Source: RBG-16-66-20 sp036560705
GTDB lineage: Bacteria; Pseudomonadota; Gammaproteobacteria; Burkholderiales; SG8-39
NCBI GenBank assembly: GCA_036560705.1
Contig: DATBQR010000071.1
Location: 1-7,283 of the forward strand
Direction of reading: 5' to 3'
Length of the DNA stretch: 7,283 bases
Shown here: positions 1 to 5,031 of the stretch, piece by piece
Layout of the letters: each line of letters begins with the position of its first letter
How positions within the stretch are numbered: the stretch's first letter is position 1
Notes under the pieces: model-generated
Database searches by the model: none
What the model was told of the DNA's origin: nothing
What the model saw: only the letters and a program-made list of their open reading frames with translations
Program-made: the position numbers and the translations under genes

Positions 1-1
1 A

Positions 2-175
2 ATGACCGACGCCTACGGGAAAATCGTCTGGAGCGCGGGCGATCGCGTATTGCCGCTCGGCAATCCCGTCGAAGGGCTCCCCGCCGAGGAGATTCGCGAC
101 GACGCCAAGGCGATAGAAAGGGCGTGGCGCGCCGCCGCGAAATACGTTTCGGAGAGCATCGTAAGGGAGCTCTAG
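2..175 (+). CDS. C-terminal part of an unrecognised protein (5' end probably outside the window)
   Basis: An open frame reads in from the left edge and ends at TAG 173-175, giving 57 visible codons that begin TDAYGKIVWS after a methionine and end ESIVREL. The ATG at position 2 could be the start, but only one base precedes it, so no ribosome-binding site can be judged. The opening residues look like the inside of a beta-strand protein rather than an N-terminus. The last ~35 residues (PAEEIRDDAKAIERAWRAAA region) look like a charged amphipathic helix, with no membrane segment. I do not recognise the family. The frame is supported by strong G/C at third codon positions. It is convergent with dadA, and the two stop codons share the palindrome CTAG. 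Confidence 0.6.
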   Translation: MTDAYGKIVWSAGDRVLPLGNPVEGLPAEEIRDDAKAIERAWRAAAKYVSESIVREL

Positions 176-1374
176 CGCGCAATCTCCATTTCAGGCTCGC
201 GTCCGCTGACGATATCGGCGAGGATGCGGCCGGAGCCGCAGGCATGGGTCCAGCCGAGCGTGCCGTGGCCGGTGTCGAGGTAGAGATTCGGGTACTTCGT
301 GCGGCCGATGCAGGGGATGTTGTTCGGCGTCGCCGGCCGCAGCCCGGCCCAGAACGTCGCGCGGCTTGAATCTCCCGCGTCGGGGAACAATTCCAGGGTG
401 CGCGCGACGATCGCCTGGCAGCGCACCTGATTGATTTCCGTGTTGTAGCCGTTCAGCTCCGCGGTGCCGGCGATGCGCAGGCGGTCGCCGAGGCGGGTGA
501 ACACGAGCTTGTGGGCATCGTCGGTGAGCGACAGGGTCCATGCCGCCGCCGGGTTCTTCACCGGCATGGTCACCGAATAGCCCTTGAGCGGGTAGATCGG
601 CAGTGCGATGCCGAGCGGGCGGGCGAGGAGCGGGCTGTAGCTGCCCAGGGCGAGTACATAGGCGTCGGCGCGGACGATTTCTGCCGCTCCGGTTTTTCTT
701 TGAACGTTTACGCCGGCAATTTTTCCGTTCCCGGTGGAAAAACCCTTGATATCAACTTCAAATTCGAACCCCACCCCCCGCTGCACGCACCGCTTCGCCA
801 GTTCCTCGGTGAACTTGTGGGCGTCGCCGGATTCGTCCCCGGGGACGTATTCGCCGCCGGTCAGCCGATGCCGGACCGGGGCGAGGGCGGGCTCCAGCGC
901 GACGCACTCGTCGGGCGTCTTGCGGCCATGCGGGAAATCGTGCGCTTCGGTGTAGAACACCAGGATGCCGCGCCCGACCTGGTCGTACTGGATGCCGGTC
1001 TCCTGGCGCAGCGCGTGCAGCGCGGCCTGGCTGTAGAGGCCGAGACGCATCAGCTGCCCGGCGTTGGCGCAAAAGCGCGCCGGCGTGCATTCGCGCAGGA
1101 ATTGCAGGCCCCAGCGCCACTGCGCAGGGTCGGCGCGCAGGCGGAACAGCAGCGGCGCGTCCTCGCGCATCAGCCATTTGAGGGCTTTCCAGGGCACGCC
1201 GGGGCCCGCCCAGGGCTCGGCATGGGTGGCCGAGATCTGGCCGCCGTTGGCGAAGCTGGTCTCCATCCCCGCCGCCGCCCGGCGATCGAGCACCTGCACG
1301 TCGTGGCCGGCCTGGCGCAGGTACCACGCGGCGGTGACGCCGATCACGCCGGCCCCTAGGACGGCGACCTTCAC
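172..1374 (-). CDS. dadA: D-amino acid dehydrogenase (DadA-like FAD oxidoreductase)
   Basis: DadA enzymes oxidise D-amino acids (classically D-alanine) to the 2-oxo acid and ammonia, passing electrons through FAD to the respiratory chain at the inner membrane face. This 400-residue protein opens with the Rossmann FAD-binding motif GAGVIG (residues 7-12). It has the DadA-typical TSFANGGQIS (39-48), a substrate-domain middle section, and the C-terminal FAD-contact stretches GLRPATPNNIPCIG (344-357) and HGTLGWTHACGSG (370-382). E. coli DadA is about 430 residues, so this is slightly short but complete. The start codon is GTG (1374-1372). It overlaps the TGA of a 10-codon mini-ORF that duplicates its own first nine codons, and AGGGG about 7 nt upstream could serve as ribosome-binding site. 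Residues ~201-236 (nt 667-774) are lysine-rich and clearly AT-richer than the rest. It lies downstream of the crotonase gene in one apparent transcript. Substrate preference cannot be read from sequence; other DAO-family amine oxidases are the alternative. Confidence 0.88.
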   Translation of the reverse strand: MKVAVLGAGVIGVTAAWYLRQAGHDVQVLDRRAAAGMETSFANGGQISATHAEPWAGPGVPWKALKWLMREDAPLLFRLRADPAQWRWGLQFLRECTPARFCANAGQLMRLGLYSQAALHALRQETGIQYDQVGRGILVFYTEAHDFPHGRKTPDECVALEPALAPVRHRLTGGEYVPGDESGDAHKFTEELAKRCVQRGVGFEFEVDIKGFSTGNGKIAGVNVQRKTGAAEIVRADAYVLALGSYSPLLARPLGIALPIYPLKGYSVTMPVKNPAAAWTLSLTDDAHKLVFTRLGDRLRIAGTAELNGYNTEINQVRCQAIVARTLELFPDAGDSSRATFWAGLRPATPNNIPCIGRTKYPNLYLDTGHGTLGWTHACGSGRILADIVSGREPEMEIAR

Positions 1375-1403
1375 GTGCCGGCCCCTAGGACGGCGATTTT
1401 CAT
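1348..1403. repeat. 27-bp tandem direct repeat, period 29 bp, at the dadA 5' end
   Basis: Copy 1 is 1348-1374 and copy 2 is 1377-1403. They match at 24 of 27 bases and are separated by two bases. Both carry the core GGCCCCTAGGACGGCGA, and the differences lie at the end holding the start codon. The shared CTA leucine codon, normally uncommon in GC-rich genomes, argues for duplication rather than two independently evolved Rossmann N-termini. Because 29 is not a multiple of three, the duplication puts the outer ATG out of frame with dadA. Confidence 0.9.
1371..1403 (-). CDS. 10-codon mini-ORF MKIAVLGAGT, a partial duplicate of the dadA start
   Basis: On the minus strand an ATG (1403-1401) opens MKIAVLGAGT and stops at TGA (1373-1371). 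The first nine codons match the first nine of dadA at 24 of 27 bases; the three differences are ATG/GTG, AAA/AAG and ATC/GTC. Its ATG overlaps the TGA of the crotonase gene (ATGA), and its TGA overlaps the GTG of dadA (GTGA). A ribosome finishing the crotonase could therefore pass through the mini-ORF into dadA by translational coupling. It may be a leader peptide, a relic of the ancestral dadA start, or a remnant of another Rossmann-fold gene. A stable peptide product is unlikely. The reading frame is certain from the sequence; translation is inferred. Confidence 0.45.
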   Translation of the reverse strand: MKIAVLGAGT

Positions 1404-2257
1404 ATAAAGGGGCGTTCTTCCCACCATGGGTAGAAGGAGGGCATGTCGGTGCTCGGCTTCATGCCGAAATGCGGCGCGCGCTTCTCCTTGAAGGCGGCGA
1501 TGCCCTCCCTTACGTCCGGCGAGGCGCCCATGGCGAAGATGCCGCGCGAGTCCACCTTGTGCGCTTCCATCGGATGGTCGGCGCCCGCCATGCGCCACAG
1601 CATCTGGCGCGACAGGGCGACCGCTACCGCCGAGGTGTTGTCGGCGATCTCGCGCGCCAGCGCCAGCGCCGCGGGCATCAGCTGGTCCGGCGCGACGACC
1701 CGCGAAACCAGGCCGCCGGCGAGCGCCTCGTCCGCGCCGAACACGCGGCCGGTGTAGAGCCACTCGGCGGCGCGGCTGATGCCGACCACCTTCGGCAGGA
1801 ACCAGCTCGAGCAGGCTTCCGGCACGATGCCGCGGCGCGCGAACACGAAGCCGAACCTCGCCGCGCTGGAAGCGATGCGGATGTCCATCGGCAAGGTCAT
1901 GGTGACGCCGACGCCCACGGCCGGGCCGTTGACCGCCGCGATCACGGGTTTCTTCGATTCGTAGATGCGCAGCGACACCAGTCCGCCGCCGTCGCGGTGG
2001 TCCTGCGCGCCGGCGTCGTCCCGTTTTGCATAGTCGAACGTGGCGCTGCCGCCGGAGAGATCGGCGCCGGCGCAGAACGCCCGCCCGGCGCCGGTGACGA
2101 CGACCGCGCGCACCGCGTCGTCGGCGTCGGCGCGCTCGAAAGCATTTATCAATTCGTCGCGCATCACGCGCGTAAACGCGTTCAGCTTGCCGGGGCGGTT
2201 GAGGGTGACCGTGGCGACGCGGTCGGCGACTTCGTAGCGGATTTCCGGATTGTCCAT
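1400..2257 (-). CDS. Crotonase-family protein (enoyl-CoA hydratase/isomerase)
   Basis: Crotonase-fold enzymes act on acyl-CoA thioesters, stabilising an enolate in an oxyanion hole; a typical role is a beta-oxidation step in the cytoplasm. The 285-residue protein has the N-terminal LNRPGKLNAF (19-28), the oxyanion-hole segment FCAGADLS (61-68), the second oxyanion segment VNGPAVGVG (109-117), and IVPEACSSWFLP (144-155). Aligned by eye to rat enoyl-CoA hydratase, the two catalytic glutamates (E144, E164) fall on T119 and F139. A glutamate instead sits at E147 in PEACSS, where delta3-delta2-enoyl-CoA isomerases keep theirs. It may therefore be an isomerase or another crotonase activity rather than a hydratase. 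The ATG at 2257 has no clear Shine-Dalgarno; a TAAAAT hexamer lies 8-13 nt upstream, so the transcript may be leaderless. Its stop overlaps the mini-ORF leading to dadA, so the two genes are probably co-transcribed. Confidence 0.88.
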   Translation of the reverse strand: MDNPEIRYEVADRVATVTLNRPGKLNAFTRVMRDELINAFERADADDAVRAVVVTGAGRAFCAGADLSGGSATFDYAKRDDAGAQDHRDGGGLVSLRIYESKKPVIAAVNGPAVGVGVTMTLPMDIRIASSAARFGFVFARRGIVPEACSSWFLPKVVGISRAAEWLYTGRVFGADEALAGGLVSRVVAPDQLMPAALALAREIADNTSAVAVALSRQMLWRMAGADHPMEAHKVDSRGIFAMGASPDVREGIAAFKEKRAPHFGMKPSTDMPSFYPWWEERPFI

Positions 2258-2292
2258 GCAGGGGATTTTATTCCGCCCATTACAATTGGGGC
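2258..2292. promoter_or_regulatory. 35-bp divergent intergenic region with -10-like hexamers for both flanking genes
   Basis: The gap separates the starts of the crotonase gene (minus) and the EAL gene (plus). TACAAT at 2281-2286 is one mismatch from the sigma-70 -10 consensus on the plus strand and ends 6 nt before the ATG at 2293. On the minus strand TAAAAT (2270-2265) ends 7 nt before the ATG at 2257. Neither has a convincing -35 at 16-18 nt. If both are used, transcription would start at or next to each ATG, giving leaderless mRNAs and two overlapping promoters that may exclude each other. Confidence 0.4.
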
Positions 2293-3102
2293 ATGCCGAA
2301 AAAAGAAAACCCGGGCGACACGACGCAGTTCCTGCAGCGCATGGACGGGCAGCTGCTGGGCTGGGACGAGCCGGCCGCGCGCCTGCGCGAGGCGCTCGAC
2401 TACGACCATTTCCGCCTCTACGCGCAGCCGATCGTTCCGCTCGCGCCGGAGGGCATCGCGATGGCGGAGGTCCTGGTGCGGCTGCGGGAGGAGGAGGCGC
2501 ACATGCTGCCGCCCGGCGACTTCCTGCCGGCCTTCGAGCACTACCGGATGATGGGCGAGCTGGACCGCTGGGTGGCGCGCAATGCCCTGCGGCGGCTGGG
2601 CCTGGGCGGCGGCATCGGCAGGCTCAGCCTGAACGTCTCGGGCCAGACCGTCGAGGAGCCGGGCTTCGCGGCCTTCGCCGCGGTGCAGCTGCGGCTGGCG
2701 GGGCTCGAGCCGGCGGCGCTGGTGGTCGAAATCGACGAGAACGACGCCATCGACCGGCGCGCGGCGGCGGAGCGCTTCGCCGCCGAGATGAAGGGGATCG
2801 GCTGCGGGTTGCTGCTCGACGGTTTCGCGCGCCGCTCGGTGTCGTTCGAGCTGCTGAAGGCGCTGGGGGTGGACTACGTCAAGGTGGACGGCACCATCAT
2901 CCGCAACATCATGCGCGCGGGCAGCGCCGCGGCGAAGCTGAAGGCGATCCTGCGCGTCGGCGAGGTGACCGGGGTGAAGGTGATCGCCGAGTGCGTGGAG
3001 GACGCGAAGATCCTGGCGAGCCTGAAGCTGCTCAAGGTCGGCTTCGTGCAGGGTTTCGGCGTGCGCAAGCCGGAACCGATCGACGATTTGTTCAAATCCT
3101 GA
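2293..3102 (+). CDS. Stand-alone EAL-domain protein with degenerate active-site motifs
   Basis: EAL domains hydrolyse cyclic di-GMP or, when degenerate, bind it or serve as protein-interaction modules. The 269-residue protein is a single EAL domain (about residues 35-268) with no GGDEF, PAS, receiver or membrane segment. Visible family positions are E59 in EVL (usually EAL), N114 in LSLNVSG, E146 and E149 in EIDE, D176, K197 in DYVKVD, E233 in AECVE and Q253 in FVQGF. The DDFGTG loop, whose second aspartate helps bind metal and shapes the dimer loop, reads DGFARR (176-181), so that aspartate is replaced by glycine. Most ligands are kept but one catalytic residue and the loop are lost. Weak or absent phosphodiesterase activity, with possible retained c-di-GMP binding, is inferred. 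ATG 2293 is the first plausible start and has no properly spaced Shine-Dalgarno. Confidence 0.85.
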   Translation: MPKKENPGDTTQFLQRMDGQLLGWDEPAARLREALDYDHFRLYAQPIVPLAPEGIAMAEVLVRLREEEAHMLPPGDFLPAFEHYRMMGELDRWVARNALRRLGLGGGIGRLSLNVSGQTVEEPGFAAFAAVQLRLAGLEPAALVVEIDENDAIDRRAAAERFAAEMKGIGCGLLLDGFARRSVSFELLKALGVDYVKVDGTIIRNIMRAGSAAAKLKAILRVGEVTGVKVIAECVEDAKILASLKLLKVGFVQGFGVRKPEPIDDLFKS

Positions 3103-3265
3103 CCGGACGGCGCGCATCAAAGTTGCACGGAACAACATAATGAGGTATTAGTTGTATCCGTGATGACCACCGAATCTCGCAGCGTTGCCTAGTTCAAGGC
3201 CAATCGTTGCGTTCAGTTTTCCTTCCGTAGTTTCCTGCTTTCCGTTTTCCATTTGCCGAATTCAT

Positions 3266-3289
3266 GGCGCCGGAGTTCGCTCCGGTGCC
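3266..3289 (+). other. 10-bp hairpin with UUCG loop
   Basis: GGCGCCGGAG (3266-3275) pairs with CTCCGGTGCC (3280-3289) across the tetraloop TTCG. All pairs are Watson-Crick except one G-T wobble. Flanking TTC (3261-3263) and GAA (3291-3293) can extend the stem past a small bulge. No T-run follows on the plus strand, so it is not a canonical intrinsic terminator for the EAL gene. It looks more like a stable RNA structural element. Confidence 0.5.
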
Positions 3290-3347
3290 GGAATCGCTCG
3301 CCCCGTTCTTTCGGAAGAGGCGTGCGTGACTTGCCCTCCAACCATCT

Positions 3348-3352
3348 AGGAG
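3348..3352 (+). promoter_or_regulatory. Ribosome-binding site of the lysine-rich micro-ORF
   Basis: AGGAG sits 6 nt before the ATG at 3359. This is one of the best Shine-Dalgarno matches in the window and is the main evidence that such a short frame is translated. Confidence 0.6.
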
Positions 3353-3358
3353 CCTCAA

Positions 3359-3403
3359 ATGGCGAAGAAAAAAGCCAAGAAAAAAGGCAAAAAAAAGAAG
3401 TAG
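3359..3403 (+). CDS. 14-codon lysine-rich micro-ORF (MAKKKAKKKGKKKK)
   Basis: ATG 3359 opens a 14-residue frame with 10 lysines plus alanine and glycine, ending at TAG 3401-3403. AGGAG is well spaced upstream. The peptide would be extremely basic, resembling the lysine-rich tails of bacterial histone-H1-like proteins, so nucleic-acid or ribosome binding is a reasonable guess; no function is established. The coding stretch contains two A6 runs and one A8 run (3368-3373, 3380-3385, 3389-3396), which are slippery for polymerase and ribosome. Just after it, TAG, TAA (3405-3407) and TGA (3409-3411) close all three frames. It is preceded by a long non-coding leader and followed by a hairpin. It could instead be a regulatory leader peptide, or an A-rich element mistaken for a gene. 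Confidence 0.5.
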   Translation: MAKKKAKKKGKKKK

Positions 3404-3418
3404 TTAACTGAACATCTG

Positions 3419-3446
3419 CGGACAGCCCGGCAGTTCGGGCTGTCCG
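3419..3446. terminator. Perfect 11-bp hairpin between convergent genes, likely bidirectional terminator
   Basis: CGGACAGCCCG (3419-3429) pairs without mismatch with CGGGCTGTCCG (3436-3446) around a 6-nt loop. It lies between the micro-ORF stop (3403) and the stop of the convergent acyl-CoA synthetase (3469). Neither side has an immediate T-run. On the minus strand a T-rich stretch, the complement of the micro-ORF A-runs, begins about 18 nt beyond the stem. Position and perfection favour a terminator or RNA 3'-end stabiliser for either transcript. Confidence 0.6.
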
Positions 3447-3468
3447 TGGGCGTTCGGCGCAGGCGCCG

Positions 3469-5022
3469 TCAGTTCACGCGCCTGGTTCGATCCTTCCAGT
3501 ACGGCTCCCGCAGTACCCGCTTGAGAATTTTCCCGGTCGGGTTGCGCGGGATCGCCGTCACGAAATCCACCGACTTCGGGCATTTGAAGTGCGCGATGCG
3601 GCCGCGCATGAAGCCGACGATCTCCTTTTCCGTCGCCGCGGCGCCGGGTTTCAGCACCACGCAGGCCTTCACCGCTTCGCCCCACTGCTCGTCCGGCACG
3701 CCGATCACCGCGCCGTCGGCGACCGCCGGGTGCTGCATCAACGCGTTCTCCACCTCGGCCGGGTAGATGTTCTCGCCGCCGGAGACGATCATGTCCTTGA
3801 TCCGGTCGTGCATGTAGATGTAGCCCTCGCGCAGGTAGCCGGCGTCGCCCGAGCGGAACCAGCCCATGCCGTCGGCGCCCCGGTCGACGAACGAGTCGCC
3901 GGTGGCGCGCGCATCGGCCCAGTAGCCCTTCATGTTCTGGGCGGTGCGGATCCACACCTCGCCGACCCCTCCCTCGGCGCAGTCGGCGCCGGTGGCCGGA
4001 TCGACCACGCGCAGCTCGACGCCCTCGATCGGCTTGCCGGCCGAGCGCAGCAGGTGCTTCTTCGGCCCTTCCGGATCGTGGTCCTCGGGCGGCAGGCAGG
4101 TGATGGCGCCGGTGGTCTCGGTCAGGCCGTAGACCTGCATGAAGCGGCACTTGAAGGTGCGCATCGCGCCGATCAGGACCTTCTCGGTGATCGGCGAGGC
4201 GCCGTAGGAGATGCCCTTCAGCGAGGAATAGTCGCCCTTCTCGACGCCCGGCACCTGCAGCATGAACTGGATCATCGCCGGCACCAGGAACGAATGGGTG
4301 ATGCGGTGCTGGGGGATGGCGGCGATCACCCCGGCCGGGTCGAAATCCGGGTAGAGCACGCTCGCGCCGCCTTTTGACGCCGTCAGCAGCGCCACGCCGA
4401 CGCCGGCGATGTGGTACGTGGGCAACGCGTTCAGCATCACGTCGGGCGCGCCGTGGTAGTCGATCGCCGCCGGCACCGCCTCCATCATGCTGACCATCAG
4501 GTTGTGGTGCGTCAGTTCGACGCCTTTCGGCAGCCCGGTGGTGCCGGACGAATAGAGCTGCAGGGCGGTGTCGTGCGGGTCCGGATGGTAGTCCGGGGCG
4601 TTCGCCTCGAACGCGCCGTACCAGGCTGAAAATTCCTCCGTGACCACGAATGTTTTTACGCTCGGGACCTTGATTTGTTTTTCTACGGATTTGAAAAGAA
4701 TATCCAGCAAAAGAAACTTGGCCGACCCATTGCCGACGATATATTCGATTTCCGGCGGCGCGAGGCGCCAATTGACCGGCATGCAGACCGCGCCGATCTT
4801 GTTGGCGGCGAGCACCAGCGCCACGCAGTCGGCGGTGTGCTTCGTCAGGCAGGCGACGCGGTCGCCGGGTCCGACGCCCAGGCCTTTCAGGCCCTGGCAG
4901 ATCCGGCTGGCGGCCTCGTCCAGCGCGGCGAACGTCCAGGTCCGGGATGGTGTCCAGTAGACGGTGTCGCCGCCCTTCTCGCGCGCGTGGCGCCGGATCG
5001 CTTCGGGTATCGTTTCGGCCAT
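3469..5022 (-). CDS. Acyl-CoA synthetase (AMP-dependent synthetase/ligase family)
   Basis: ANL-superfamily ligases adenylate a carboxylic acid with ATP and transfer the acyl group to CoA. This 517-residue protein shows the core motifs in order: the P-loop YSSGTTGLPKG (157-167), VYGLTETTG (297-305), GWFRSGDAGYL (387-397) with ATP-ribose-binding D393, the hinge DRIKDMIVSGGENIYPAEVE (406-425), and the C-terminal NPTGKILKR (494-502) with the adenylation lysine K498. Length is normal for a fatty-acid or aryl-acid CoA ligase, and no signal or membrane segment is seen. ATG 5022 is supported by GGGAGGA a few nt upstream. It starts 9 nt after the hydrolase stop, so it is the last gene of the operon. 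Residues ~98-130 (nt 4633-4731) are unusually AT- and lysine-rich for the gene. Medium/long-chain or aromatic acids are plausible substrates, which motifs alone do not decide. Confidence 0.92.
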   Translation of the reverse strand: MAETIPEAIRRHAREKGGDTVYWTPSRTWTFAALDEAASRICQGLKGLGVGPGDRVACLTKHTADCVALVLAANKIGAVCMPVNWRLAPPEIEYIVGNGSAKFLLLDILFKSVEKQIKVPSVKTFVVTEEFSAWYGAFEANAPDYHPDPHDTALQLYSSGTTGLPKGVELTHHNLMVSMMEAVPAAIDYHGAPDVMLNALPTYHIAGVGVALLTASKGGASVLYPDFDPAGVIAAIPQHRITHSFLVPAMIQFMLQVPGVEKGDYSSLKGISYGASPITEKVLIGAMRTFKCRFMQVYGLTETTGAITCLPPEDHDPEGPKKHLLRSAGKPIEGVELRVVDPATGADCAEGGVGEVWIRTAQNMKGYWADARATGDSFVDRGADGMGWFRSGDAGYLREGYIYMHDRIKDMIVSGGENIYPAEVENALMQHPAVADGAVIGVPDEQWGEAVKACVVLKPGAAATEKEIVGFMRGRIAHFKCPKSVDFVTAIPRNPTGKILKRVLREPYWKDRTRRVN

Positions 5023-5031
5023 GATTCCTCC

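Larger units (their letters stand above)
3103..3358 (+). other. Non-coding stretch upstream of the lysine-rich micro-ORF (candidate long leader or sRNA)
   Basis: I find no convincing protein gene here on either strand. The base composition is less GC-rich than the surrounding genes. A weak promoter candidate is TTGCAC (3123-3128), 17 nt from TATTAG (3146-3151); CATAAT at 3136-3141 is a separate -10-like hexamer. A pyrimidine-rich tract with repeated TTTCC/TTCC elements spans 3217-3250, followed by a strong hairpin at 3266-3289. A 21-codon ATG frame (3264-3329) exists but lacks a ribosome-binding site. The length and structure ahead of a gene of only 14 codons suggest either a regulated leader or an RNA that is itself functional. 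Confidence 0.35.

Noticed and set aside
1348..1403. Tandem repeat considered as a phage attachment site or CRISPR-like repeat
   Set aside because: There are only two copies, the repeat coincides exactly with the coding start of dadA, and no integrase, cas gene or spacer structure is nearby.
2182..3138. Long open frame antisense to the EAL gene
   Set aside because: It is a GC-rich shadow frame with arginine/histidine-rich composition and no recognisable domain, while the plus strand encodes a clear EAL domain.
3264..3329. 21-codon ATG frame (MAPEFAPVPESLAPFFRKRRA) in the intergenic leader
   Set aside because: It has no ribosome-binding site, its first codons lie inside the UUCG hairpin, and nothing suggests a protein family.
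3455..3468. Short GC hairpin (CGGCG/CGCCG, 4-nt loop) just past the synthetase stop
   Set aside because: Only five pairs and no T-run; it is common by chance in DNA this GC-rich.
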